Source of the DNA: Rhododendron vialii
Taxonomy: Eukaryota > Streptophyta > Magnoliopsida > Ericales > Ericaceae
Reading direction: 5' to 3'
Assembly: GCF_030253575.1 (NCBI RefSeq)
Contig: NC_080564.1
Coordinates: 28,422,561-28,486,560 of the forward strand
DNA: 64,000 nt
Shown here piece by piece: positions 1-11,106 of the stretch. The notes beneath the pieces are model-generated. The model had not been told where the DNA came from and did no database searches. It saw only the letters and a program-made list of their open reading frames with translations. The position numbers were made by a program, and so were the translations under genes. Position 1 is the stretch's first letter. Each line of letters begins with the position of its first letter.

Positions 1-171
1 TTCTTTGTATCCCGCCGAACATCGTCGATCCACGTTCTGTGCCCGAGAATAAATACATATAGTTACTGAACTGACAAATTTATTCTCCTGTAAAATTGAA
101 ATCATCTACAAGAATAAAAATACATGTCAATTACAGAGATTACCAGCCCGGGACGGAGGGAGAGGCTTGGA

Positions 172-288
172 CTAAGCGGCGGTGGAGGGTTGCGCTCCCG
201 CCGGTGATTTCTTCGGTGCCGCTGCGATTTTCTGTTGCTGAGCAGCGATGAGCTGGCTCGATTCCCCTAGTTTTTGCTTTAACTCCAT
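172..288 (-). CDS. Possible small 38-residue protein or terminal exon
   Basis: A short minus-strand frame begins with MELKQKLGESSQLIAAQQQK and ends in an Ala/Pro/Ser/Lys-rich tail before TAG. Composition favours coding: the frame is GC-richer than its surroundings, while the flanking minus-strand DNA (289-420) looks like a pyrimidine-rich plant 5' leader and the DNA beyond the stop (50-170) is AT-rich with AATAAA-like words, as in a 3' UTR. The product would be a hydrophilic, helix-prone peptide with a basic, disordered C-terminus. I do not recognise the family and assign no function. It could be a complete microprotein or the last exon of a longer gene with an acceptor near 310. Nothing upstream within 300 bases helps decide. 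Confidence 0.3.
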   Translation of the reverse strand: MELKQKLGESSQLIAAQQQKIAAAPKKSPAGAQPSTAA

Positions 289-419
289 AATTTTATAGAT
301 CTTACAACATGTATAGCTTAGATAGAGAAAATAGATAGTTGAAGGCTGATGAGAATAGGGAGGGAGAAATGGAGGGGTCTGAAAATCGTAAGTCGGAGCT
401 GAAGAGTATGCGAGAATTT

Positions 420-594
420 TTTTTTTTTTTTGTGGGCAAGTTTTTCTGCTGTTAAAAACACTATTGGGTGTATTTGAGTGTGTGCGGCTACACTAGATTA
501 ACAAGTAGGTTGTGTGATTTTTTGCATAGAGATGTGAATTGTGCACAACATGAGTTTAGGGGGTGTGAATTTTTGCCCATGCAATTTTAAAAGT
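420..594. other. AT-rich spacer
   Basis: Poly-T run and AT-rich DNA between the small ORF and the palindromic minisatellite. I see no gene here. Confidence 0.5.
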
Positions 595-1985
595 ATTACC
601 GCTTCACATTTTCTTATACCAAAAGTATTGGGGGTGTGAATTTTTGGGATGAATTTTTGATGTGTAAATTTTTTTCTTGTATTTTTTCATACCTTTCAAA
701 TTTCACAATTTATATCTTATCTACACAATTCACACTCCAAATTACACAATTCACAGCCCTAATGAGCTTGCTACTTACAAAATCTGAAACGAGTTACTCT
801 AATTCCTAAATGTAAAATTCGACCCAAACCCAAGTACGGAACCAGGATATACCCAACTGAGATGAATCTAGATTAAAGCAAATACATTAAAGAAGAAAAT
901 AACATAATTCAATCAAGGTGGGTTTTTACTCGGATAATCCAGAAACTGAACCTGAGATTTAGAATCGGCGATGGGTTATGTGCAGAAAATAATAATAATT
1001 TTTGAGGGTGTGAATTCTGCATTTTTATGGGTGTGAATTGTTTTATTTTGGAGGGTGTGAATTATGCCTTTGAAGGGTGTAAATTATTTCATTTTGGGGT
1101 ATGAATTCTGTATTTTGGAGAGTGAGTTGTGTAGATTATGTATGAATTTTGCATTTAGGTATGTGAATTCTTTTATTTTAGAGGGTGTGAATTCTGCATC
1201 TAAGGGATGTGAATTCTCTCATTTCGGTGCATGAACTTTGTATTTTGGGAATTGAGTTATGATGTGTGAAAAGGTAGAATTCTCACTCACAATTTAACAA
1301 ATTTAAAGAATTCACACCTTCGAAAAAGAAGGAATTCACACTCACAATTTAACAATTCACACCTTTAGGCACTTTAATAGAGGTACCCCTAAGGTTTAAG
1401 CACTTTACACTCTCAAAAATTCACACCCGTTTACAGAATTCACAACCCTCAAAATTCACACTCATTTGCAGAATTCACCACCCCTTTGCAAGAATTCACA
1501 CATCCCAGAATTCACACGTCTTTGCATAATTTACACAATTTACAAAATTCACACCCATCTGCAAAATTCACACCCCTTCGGATGAATTCTTGGTGTGTGA
1601 ATTCAGCCTCGTACACCTCTGGTGGGTGTGAATTCTTGAACAAACAACCATTTTCACACATTTTGCAGAATTCACACCCCTATAATTTTACACCCTTCTT
1701 GTAGAATTTACATATTTGAAAAAGACAGAATTCACATTACCAAATTAAAAATTCATATTTTCGAAAAAAAGAATTCACATCACCTTATTCACACCCTCAT
1801 AATTTCCACCCAAATGCTAATGCACCAATGCTAACTCCGAGTATAATCAGTTTAATTCTTGGTGTGAGGTGTGAATTTGGCCCAAATACAAAATTCACAC
1901 CCTAAAAATTCACACATAAATAAATAATTCACACCTTTAAAAAAAAGACACAATTCACCCCAAACAAACAACCAGTGGTTCAGTT
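595..1985. repeat. Palindromically arranged 'gaattcacaccc' minisatellite
   Basis: About 1.4 kb of degenerate repeats of a 10-30 bp word. From about 600 to 1270 the word runs as ggtgtgaattttgca; from about 1290 to 1970 it runs in the opposite sense as attcacacccc. The block is therefore one large imperfect palindrome able to fold back on itself. Open frames inside it (for example 1486-1704) are by-products of the repeat and are not genes. Confidence 0.85.
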
Positions 1986-2227
1986 CACCTGTGAAATCTA
2001 AACAGCAAAATTTAACAAAGAAGGAGGTTCTCAGCAGTTTCGGATTTTCAGTGAGGAAACTAATATACCCCCATATATCCCAACATAAATAGATAAAAAT
2101 AGTAAAAGCTACACACGCAGCAATGGCCGAGCACCGCCATGACCAAGAGCAGCGCTACCAACAACAACAACAGCAGCAACACCGCGGCGGCTCCACTGAC
2201 CTCACCAAATCAAAAATCAAAACTCAC

Positions 2228-2560
2228 CCTATCCAAGCCAGGGTCGCCGCCTTGAACTAGGGCAGAAAATGGAAGACAAGTAAACTAGATCTTGTTTGAA
2301 CCTAAACCCCAATTTTCAGTACATCTGGTGAGACCAACACGTCCTTCAACAGTCCGTAAATTGACGGGAGAGGAATCGCTGAAAGGTCGAGTATAAAAAC
2401 CGATGATTTGTTGTTGCCGCCGCTGCCGGCGGGTTGGCAAGCGATTTGGAGGAGGAAGACGGTGGGGAACGTGGGCAGGTCGACACGGAGACTTCGCTGT
2501 AACTCCGACGACCTCACTGTATGATGAAGGACATAAAATCGTGCGGCTTTCAATTTGAGG
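2228..2560 (-). pseudogene. Fragment of a plant 3'-5' exonuclease (Mut7/EXD-like) gene
   Basis: On the minus strand the reading contains FPTVFLLQIAC, then VFILDLSAIPLPSIYGLL, then VLVSPDVLKIG, followed in another frame by FRFKQDLVYLSS and DPGLDRV. This order matches the DEDD-type 3'-5' exonuclease domain of plant Mut-7-like proteins (strand with LLQIA, VFLLDL, then KLGF..KQDL). The frame breaks by one base in a G-run near 2310 and again upstream near 2500, where a YSEVVGV segment sits in a different frame. A GTGAGT splice donor follows the DPGLDRV segment at 2222-2227. Neither the N-terminal part nor downstream exons are present, so this is a dead gene fragment, perhaps carried in by a transposon. 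The family call rests on remembered motif patterns only. Confidence 0.5.
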
Positions 2561-5267
2561 GGAGAAGATGAGAGCGGGGTATTTTGGACATATCACTTAA
2601 AACAGGGCTTATGCAGAATAAGTTTGACAAGAGGTGGGTTTGAATGGATAGGAGAAGACGAAATAGGGCCGGCCAGATAAATCCCCTAAAAAAATTACTA
2701 AAAATATTGGGCTAAAGTACAAAAACAGTGCCTATTGGGCCATTTAATCCGGGCTAAGTTTTTGTAAGAACCGGAATCCATTATTTTATAAGTTTTACTG
2801 TGTTGGGTCCTTAAATGGACAAAAATGTCCCCGATCTAATAGGATCGTTGCGCTCTCTCTCTCTCTCTCTCTCTTTGAAACAGATGAGGATGGACGGGTC
2901 TTTGGCTAATGCTCACCACATGGAACGTCAGAGGAAACTTACCTGGCTGCAACGTAGGAATTCAAGAGGCAACGTGGCTCTTGTTGAAGTTTTTTACCAC
3001 TCAGATATAATACGGAGTAATAGCGTAGGAACATTATTATGAGTGATGTGAACATAAAATGAGTGTAGGAATATAATACTAGTATTTCAAATGGAAACTT
3101 GGACACTTCAAGACTACTTTACGGTGATTTTTACTCCATTTTATTTTATTTTGAAGGTTCAGCAAAATGTCAAGCTTTTTTTTGGTTTTGAGAATTCCAG
3201 GTGTCCTATTTGGATCAATTTGATGCTCAGTTATTCACTCCATAATGTAACAACTTGCATTATTTTATGAGGAGTGATTTTGCCACTCAATTTTTTGTTA
3301 ATGTCAGTCTCTTTTGTGTTCTGATTAGATGATTTGTTTTGTGAGAGAATGAGAGTGACATTAACAAAAAGGAGAGTGGAAAAATCAATTCCCTACTTTA
3401 TTCTATGTTCTTTGTTGGGGTTGAGTTCTGTGGTTGGCAGCTTGCCATCTGCTGTCTCTCCCCTGTAGTTTTAGGTGGGTAGATGATTGTTGAGGTATGT
3501 GTGTGTCAACTAACATAGTTGGGATGCTAGGCCTTTGTTGTGATTCTTTTTTTTTTTTTTTTTCTTTTCCCTTTGCTCCCTTCAATTGCTGTAATCTTCT
3601 TTGATGATTAATGAAATCTTTTCTTTTGCCAATTGAAAAAATATTAAAAAGAGTGGAAAAAATTATAAAGAGTTTGGATTTGTACAGATAACCAAATCTG
3701 TTAATTTATTGCGATTATAAAGAGTATATATTTTGCATAGATATCCTTCTATGTTGGTCATTTGGGAACAATACAGAGTATAGAGTTTGACAGATAACCA
3801 CATATGTTGATTTTATTGCGAATATACATAGTGCATATTTTACTAAGATAACCATATCTTTTGTCATTTTATGATAATGAAAAGACTTGAACAGATAATT
3901 ATATTTGTTTTTATTTGTGTGTTTTGTATATCATATATATAACGTTATCTGTATGTGTTTATTTGTGTTATTAGAATGACAAAGTAACACATACTTGCAA
4001 GAATACTGAAAGATTCACATTTTGATGGAAATATACTTAAAATACTAATACATTTGGCACACACCTCCTAAATTATGGGGGAAAAAATTAGCATAAAACA
4101 ATAAGATTACACACACAACAATAGGAAGAAATAAAATTGCCACAAATAGCAATATCTCTGTTACTTTATTTTATAAAGAGGTAAAAAATAGATTTGGCAC
4201 TGATATCTTTTGTTTTTCTAGACTATACTGAGAATAAACTAGCGCATACTCCCTCCGTCCCATAAAGTTAGTAGAAGGTTATCTGTGTATTTATTTGAGT
4301 TATTAGGATGAGCAACACATATAAGATAATTTGTTTGTTTAGTGTCACACATATTATGTTGTTTGTATGTGTTTATTTGTGTGATAAAGTAACACAAATA
4401 ATAACACATATAATGTTATCTGTTTCTTTTGTGTTACACAACGTTATCTGCATGTGTTTATTCGTGTAACAAAATAACACGTGTAAAGTTATATGTTTGT
4501 TTTTGCATATGACAATTTTCCAAAAAATAAAAAAAAGAATTCTTATTGGCTTGTTAATTGATATTTTTGTTGTGTGCTAAAAGGTTTTGTTTGCAAGGTG
4601 AAATGTGTAAATTTAAGGAATATTAAAATGGTTAATGGGACCTGTATAGTAAGCTTTTTACAACCAAAAAAGATTTAAAAAAAGAAAAATTCTAAAATCA
4701 GTTCAATGGGCTGACAATAGTAAGTAAGTAAATGTTTATTAAATGGTGTAAAAGGTTCGCAAAAATATATGTTTTTCTTGTCTTTTAGTGTGTTTATCGT
4801 CAACCCATTGTGCTGACAATAGTAAGACCTTTTAAAAAAGAAAAAAAAAGAGAGCCAAAAATGATTTGATCTGCCATCAAATTGCAGTAGACGAAAAAAG
4901 AGGCTTGGTTCTTTAATTCTTCTGACATCCTCCCTCTTAAATGCCTTGAAATGGAAAGCAATGGAGGCTGATACAAAATCAGTCCACAATTGTTGTCATC
5001 ATCATCAAATAGAAGAGGAAAACCCTTGTTTTTGTTTTTTGATCCGAAAACCCCTTGTTTGTTGGATATATAAATATACTACCAGCTTCGAGTTTCAAAA
5101 AAGGGTTCTTCTACTATCAGCCCAGAGGGCTGACTATAGTATCATACACGCGCGCAACATTTTGTACTTTGCCGCGTGTCAAAATTTTGTACAGGCTCAC
5201 TGAACTCAAATCCTCGTCTTTCTGCCTTCTCTCTCTACTAAAGTCGTACCCCACTACCCCTTCTACT
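2561..5267. other. Intergenic DNA with simple and degenerate repeats
   Basis: No gene seen. It holds a (CT)n tract at 2853-2874, a poly-T tract near 3547-3563, and at 3660-4500 degenerate AT-rich repeats of phrases like cagataaccatatctgtt and gtgtttatttgtgttat. A lone Stowaway-like terminus (ctccctccgtccca) is at 4250-4263. Confidence 0.6.
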
Positions 5268-5600
5268 AAATAAGTTAATTGATTTATTTTTATTTTTTTA
5301 TTTAAATTTTTTTATATTTATTAGTTTTTCATCAATTTTTTAAGAATTATTGCATTGTCATGACGAGAGGAATCTAAAAAGTAAAAAATTATGATCGAAA
5401 TCTAATTTTTTTGAACAAAGATGAAAAAATTGGCTTATTGGCTTATTTTTTTCTTTATTCAAAAAAATTAAGTTTCGATCGTAATTTTTTACTTTTTAAA
5501 TTTCTTTCGTCATGACGAATCAATAATCTCTAAAAAATTGACGAAAAACTAATAAATACGAAAAAAATTGAATAAAGACAAAAAGTCATTCGGCTTATTT
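5268..5600. mobile_element. Foldback MITE, family 1 copy a
   Basis: Nearly the whole length is an inverted repeat: aaataag at the left matches cttattt at the right, and gacgagaggaatctaaaaag pairs with the mirrored ctttttaaatttctttcgtc about 130 bases on. Related copies lie at 5605-6075, 40260-40460 and 45072-45352, so this is a multi-copy, AT-rich palindromic MITE family. It has no coding capacity. Confidence 0.75.
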
Positions 5601-5604
5601 AACT

Positions 5605-6075
5605 GAACAGCCTTTGGCTAGACAAGTCAAGAGGTTTTTTTTTTTTATTAAAACAAATTGTATTTTTTAGTTTTGTATTAAATTTTTATGAATTATTTAT
5701 TCGTTTTGACGAGAGAAATAGAAAAAACCAAAAAATTGTGATCCAAACTCAAATTTTTTTGAATGCGTATTTTAGCCAAATATTTTTTTTGTTATCATAT
5801 CATTGATAAATTTTTTTTGCATTTGATAATTTTGAGTCAATTTTTTTTTTTTGTGAATTATTGCTTCGAAACCCATAACAAAAAATCCAATAAGCACCTT
5901 ATTTTCGTCTTTATTCAAAAAAATTGAAATTGAATTTTATTTCTTACTTTTTAGATTTCTCTCTTTATGACGAAGTAATAATCCATAAAAAATTGACGCA
6001 AAACTAACAAATGCGAAAAAAAAATTAAATAAAGACCAAAACAAATCCATTTTGGATTATTTGGCCAAAATAGGC
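5605..6075. mobile_element. Foldback MITE, family 1 copy b
   Basis: A second, longer and more diverged copy directly after copy a. It has the same paired words (gacgagag...aatagaaaa and ttagatttctctctttatgacg) and the same tail ctaacaaatgcgaaaa. The adjacency suggests tandem or nested insertion. Confidence 0.6.
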
Positions 6076-6357
6076 CTAAAGATTTTGAAATAGACCTACA
6101 AAATAATCTCCTTCTATTTTCTTAATTTATTAATTTTCAGATTTCTCTTGTCAAAACGAATCAATAATCTACAAGTATGTGCTCTATAGGATCTCAAATA
6201 AAGAGTAGATATTTAACTATAAATAGTATAAAAAATTAACATTATAATAAAAGTAGAAAATAGTTAAAATAGAAATTATTGGTATGGAGTTGAAGCAAGT
6301 AAAGTTAAATAAGTTTACTGTTGAATAGCAATTTTGGCTCGAAATATTGGTAGCTAG

Positions 6358-6591
6358 CTATACAGGGACCGGGAGACCCTGCCAAGCAGGGGTGCTCGGC
6401 AGGGGTGCCGAGCGCATCTCGACCGTCCAAAAGTATTTTGGACGGTTCGGATGCAAAGATACCGAATGAATTTAAAAAAAAAAGAAAAGAAAAAGGAAAA
6501 GATGTTTCGATCTAGGCCGTCGATTTTGACATGAACGGCCGGATTGACCACTCGACACCCGCTCGGCAAGGTCCCCGGGTCCGCTATACAG
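6358..6591. mobile_element. MITE with imperfect terminal inverted repeats
   Basis: The left end tatacagggaccgggagacc pairs imperfectly with the right end ggtccccgggtccgctata. Inside there is an inner hairpin, ccgtccaaaagtattttggacgg. A perfect (AG)n tract at 6602-6632 follows immediately. Non-coding. Confidence 0.55.
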
Positions 6592-6598
6592 GCTCTCA

Positions 6599-6633
<35 letters not shown>

Positions 6634-6635
<2 letters not shown>

Positions 6636-7357
6636 TATTTGAATTTTGTGAACCTGTATAAGATTTTGACACGTGGCATAAAGATGGGTCTTTCGTCCTT
6701 CAAGCTTGTCATTTTGCTTTATTCGTTGCAGTCATCTATACACAATCAAACATTGGAATTGACATCTCATGTCAGAAGACAAAAAGTTCGGCGCGTGTAC
6801 CACAAAATAATCAGCCCAAAGGGCTGACTTTAGATTTTGCCTTCAAAAAATACTACCAGCTTCGGTACATACTTCCTCCGACGTCCTTCGCGAACTTTCT
6901 TCCTCCATTGTCCATACTCCGTTGATATTCAGTAGAGAGATCGTGATGGAGATGCAGCACTCGTCGTGATCTCCGACACTCCTCTGCCCCATCTTTGATC
7001 CACACCCCAACCTCATCGTCCTCCCCAACCACGATACCCTCCTAGTCCCCGACACTAACGCCCATCATCGCCGTCCGCGCCACCCAACCGGCGGTGCGTC
7101 TCGTGCGGCGGATCCTACACCCCAGCTCTGTTTGAAATGGTTTTTCCCCCTTATTACGTGTTTTGTTTTTAAGAATGGGGGTATTTTGTGGAAAGCGGGT
7201 GACAAAAGTCCTTGCGCCAGTACATAAATTACAGCTGTCCTTATCGCATTATGGACTCCTGGCCAAAGCTCCCAATTTCCCACAAATTACTGAGAATTAG
7301 CAAAACTGATTTCCCATATTACTGAGAATTAGCAAAACTGAGAATTGAGGGGGAACA
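6634..7357. other. Intergenic region
   Basis: Unique-looking DNA with several short overlapping frames on both strands but no recognisable domain, splice pattern or start context. I support no gene here. Confidence 0.4.
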
Positions 7358-7571
7358 TCTCTATTATAAAACAGAAGGGTGTGGGAACAAGTTATTACAA
7401 CGGCTCAGATTTGTTTGATTTAAGGGTTGACATGTGCTTTCCAACTCTCTTAAGAAAATGCCCACAATCTTTCAAATATTTCACTAAAATGCCATCTCTT
7501 TTTTTACCCAGCTTCTGTTGTTGGCATGATAAAAAAAAAAAATTTCAACTCCTATCGTTTGGGTTCCCCCC

Positions 7572-7616
<45 letters not shown>

Positions 7617-8809
7617 TCCTATCTGGGTTCCCCCCCCCCTCTCCCTCTCCCTCTCCTATCAGCTACAAATTACGTCAGAAGTTAGGCCAATAAACATTCA
7701 TTTCGATTATAAAAAAAAAAGAAACATTTCTTTGGGATTTTTTATATATTCCAACGAAGCTGGTTGAAGAAAGTTGCGTGAAAAGCTGGGCCAAGAAAGC
7801 TAATGTAATGGGTCTAACAAAAAAATCATTTTTTGAAAGCCATGTGAAACATTCCTTCGGGATTTTTTTGGGAAAGTTTTTGGTGCCTGTTTCTTTCCAG
7901 GATGCAAGTAGTGTTTAAATTTCAATCTAACTGCTGTTCCGAGTGGAATTTGTGCATGTTCTAAATGTTTAAGAAATTTGGGTGATTTTTTTGGTGTGGG
8001 TGGGTAGGTGTGTTGTTAAATGTTACACATAATCGAGTTTTGTTATTTTGACTCCTCTTGACGTTCCGTTTTGAATGATAGTTTAATAGTATAGTCCGCG
8101 CTCAGGTCCATGTGTTTTTAGACCCTTCTTTTTCTCCCTTCCTTTTTCTATTATCATCGGGTTGCTCGTGTCTGCATGAGTAGAAATTGATGCAATTCTT
8201 GGCAGAAATTGAATTTCAAAATAGTAACTCTATGGGTACATAAATTTCAGCAAATTGAGCCAATTCCGATCGGGGTGGGTAATGCCGTAGGCACGGGCAA
8301 GCACTATGCCTCCGGTGATCGCTTACACTTAGGTATTTCAACCAAAGCTTGAGTTCTTTGTAGCTTTTTTCGATAGCCAGTTTTTTTCTTGCGGTCCGAA
8401 CTAATTTTTTTTTACTCTTTATATGGTTAGTTTATGGTGTTTGATAACTATTAGTGATTAAAGTTACATTGAAGTTTTTGATTTCTGGGTTCTAATATGT
8501 TCTTCTTTTTTTTTCTACAAATGAGTTTAATAGATGCGGTGGGGGATCAATAGTAGTACTATTTTAACTTTTTTACTTGGTATTTATTGGGATTCCATAA
8601 GCAAATTGATAGTTTTTTGTAACTAGCTTAAAAGTTTAATTGGGGGAGTACCGTAAGCATGTGTAATTCTCTTTCGTGCCACTAAGGAAAAGATTACATA
8701 CTACACACTAATAAATTGATTTAGTGTTTGAACCACTAGCTAGCAAGTGCCATAGGTACGTGCAATTCCAACCGGAGTGCGTAGTGCCGTAGGCAGTGGT
8801 AAACACTAG
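7358..8809 (+). mobile_element. Non-autonomous Helitron (1.45 kb)
   Basis: It starts TCTCTATTATAAAACAGAAG after an A and ends ...gtaaacaCTAG before a T, with a short GC-rich hairpin (gtgccgtaggca) just before the CTAG end, as expected for plant Helitrons. The 5' end is almost identical to the Helitron at 30180-30947. A second terminus-like motif (gccgtaggcacgggcaagcacta) lies inside at 8288-8311 and a third near 8750, so the 3' half looks built from repeated Helitron ends. Poly-C and (CT)n runs at 7567-7619 are inside. No Rep/helicase coding is present. Confidence 0.75.
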
Positions 8810-9401
8810 TCTAGAAAAAAAAGAAAAAGAAGAGCGAATTCGAAGACAAACGGTTTTGGGTAATGGACTTGGGCTGTACATCTTCGAGCTTATGCTGGGT
8901 CGTTTTGATGACTTGAACTGTTCACTTTGTAAATGTCGTCAGGAACTATAATCATAACAATTTTGAACATGTACAGTTTTGTTAAGGACCGAGGCACACT
9001 GGATCAAATCCATTTTAACCCGGTTTTCTCAAGAGAAATGTATTTTGAACGAATCTATAACAAAATGCGAAGAACATAATTTTTGGCAATAATTATAGTT
9101 TTCGATGAGGTCCACAACATTTCTAAGTAAACATAAAATGTACCTCGAGATTACGCAAAAAGTAAATTTGTACCTTTGATATCTTTTGAAGTGTTTGTAC
9201 CATGAATTTATCTTTTCGGAGTTGCATTTTCCGTGTACCTAGCATTACTTAGTCCACAAAGCTGTTCAAAACTTCAAATCATTAAAACGGACCAGCAGAA
9301 GCCTAAAAACGGGCAAACTGCATGCTAATAGGGATAACTGAACTGCATGCCGACCACCTAAGTCCTTGGAGTTAGCGTGAAATTATACAATAATCCGAGA
9401 C
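8810..9401. other. Intergenic spacer
   Basis: No gene, repeat or RNA recognised. Confidence 0.4.
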
Positions 9402-9673
9402 TACCGCTACATAATACTTCAGATTACTTTACAACCACATATTTCATGTGATGTATACCACTAACTCACTAAGTGTATAAACGCCACAGAAATATGTGAT
9501 TGTAAAGTGGTCCGAAGTACCATGTTGCAGTACTCCCTACCGCTACATAATACTTCAGATTACTTTACAACCACATATTTCATGTGATATATACCACTAA
9601 CTCACTAAGTGTATAAACGCCACAGAAATATGTGATTGTAAAGTGGTCCGAAGTACCATGTTGCAGTACTCCC
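9402..9673. repeat. Two tandem 136-bp units, each a small hairpin
   Basis: Unit 1 is 9402-9537 and unit 2 is 9538-9673, differing at about one base. Within each, cttcagattactttacaacc pairs with the mirrored ttgtaaagtggtccgaag, so each unit is a MITE-like foldback. The pair ends about 80 bases upstream of the TATA box of PB1 gene copy 1. The near-identity points to a recent tandem duplication. Confidence 0.9.
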
Positions 9674-9753
9674 AAAACAATTGAATAATTAGACGCCCTC
9701 CCTCGCCTTCCTCTAACTTTCTCTCTCCTAAGGCCACCCCACTTAGAAAGCTC

Positions 9754-9761
9754 TATATATA
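9754..9761 (+). promoter_or_regulatory. TATA box of PB1 gene copy 1
   Basis: TATATATA in the context agctctatatatacgcagctta, 62 bases before the start codon. The same block, with an upstream CT-rich 'Y patch', recurs before copy 2 (35863) and copy 3 (41779), so this core promoter is conserved among the three paralogues. Confidence 0.7.
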
Positions 9762-9823
9762 CGCAGCTTAATTAGACAATACTTAAGGTCCGCTTTCTCT
9801 CTCATCTACACTATATATATATT

Positions 9824-11106
9824 ATGACGCCAATATCTGTGAATTCAAACGACGACGACAACAACGCAAACAGCAACCAAAAGATCAAGTTCCTCTACAG
9901 CTACGGTGGCAAAATCCTCCCTCGTCCCACCGACGGCAAGCTCCTCTACGCCGGCGGCCTCACCAGAGTTCTCTCTGTTGATCGGTCCATCACATTCCCA
10001 GGTTCGTTCTCCAGTTCCTTTCAAGTTTCCTACTACAACGTTTGGACTGTCTGTTCCTGTCTGTCTGTCTTGGTTGCTTTGTTTCTCTAGCCAGAAAATT
10101 TGGACGGGTGGTGTGTAGCTGTGTAGGCATGTGTTCCCGAGGACGGACCAAGGAGCGAATTAATGAGCACGAATCGCCCCATATACACACGTTTCAAATT
10201 TTATTAAAATCGTAGTAGTTTTTTCTCTCTCAAAAGCTTAGAATTATATAGATTCATTCGCCCATCGTTATATTGTTCTGAAGAATTCAACACATGCACA
10301 ACCAATACTTTTTTGAAAAAATAATGTTAAACTTTATCAGTAAGTGTTTTTTTTTTTTTTTAAGAAAATATTATTTTGATTTTAAAATAGACACAAGATT
10401 GCATGATTATAGATCACCATATCATAGTAATTGAATATGTTGATTAAAAAAACAATAAAAAATATATATATATATATATATAACCATCTTTTTGGTACAA
10501 TTTTTGCAATTTATATTAGCAAATTACATTCATATTGCCTCTTATGTGTTAGAGATTTTTTCTTTTAAGGGTCACCCACCCAATCTTAAAATCCTACGTC
10601 CATCACTGTCCTTGTACTCTTGGTTTACTTGCTTGATGAAATCTTAATTTACAAATATCTATACACGCATGTGCGTTGTATGTTTATATCTCTCGATCGA
10701 ATTTCTGATGAATTGAAGAGAATTTTGGATTATTGTTTTTTTTTTTTTTTGGGGTAAGGAATTTTGGATTATTGTTACAGAGCTAATGGTGAGATTCTTA
10801 GAGCTATGCGGATCCTCGATGACTTTGAAGTGTAAATTGCCGACTGAAGACCTAGATGTGCTGGTTACAATCACCTGTGACGAGGAACTCGTTAACCTCT
10901 TTGAAGAATACAGTCGATTCTTGCTGTCTACAAATAAGGACCTGAAGATAACGGCTGTGTTGTTTCCCCTGAAATCTCTCCAAAAAATCTCTCCTCCTCC
11001 GTCCACCGCTTCCAGTCTCAATTTCTCCTCGGCCATACACCCGCCTCCTGTCACAGGATTTTGGTGTCGGAATTCCTCGCCGGCCTTTGGGTTTCCGGCG
11101 GTGTGA
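9824..11106 (+). CDS. PB1-domain protein, copy 1 (two exons, shortened C-terminus)
   Basis: Spliced CDS: exon 1 9824-10001, intron 10002-10780 (GTTCGT...TTACAG, phase 1), exon 2 10781-11106, giving 167 residues. A charged N-terminus (SNDDDNNANSN) precedes a PB1 domain at about residues 20-120: it opens with KIKFLYSYGGKILPRP, has ELMVRFLELCG after the intron and carries the acidic segment LPTEDLDVLVTITCDEEL. PB1 domains mediate protein-protein pairing; small plant PB1 proteins have no catalytic role known to me. Copies at 35973 and 41899 lack this intron. Relative to them, one base is missing near 11098 (ccggcggtg against ccggccggtg), so the frame stops at GFPAV and the last 35 or so residues are lost. 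Start chosen for the TATA box just upstream and the match to the paralogues. It may be functional or early in decay. Confidence 0.75.

Noticed and set aside
1486-1704. 72-residue frame rich in His/Asn/Leu
   Set aside because: It is a translation of the cacaccc/gaattc minisatellite.
2123-2260. Plus-strand 45-residue frame MAEHRHDQEQRYQQQQ... resembling an oleosin-like N-terminus
   Set aside because: Its second half is antisense to the exonuclease fragment (DPGLDRV), it ends without a recognisable domain, and the Gln run comes from a caa repeat.
7345-7767. 140-residue frame with a Pro/Ser/Leu run
   Set aside because: Mostly poly-C and CT repeats inside a Helitron, with no domain.
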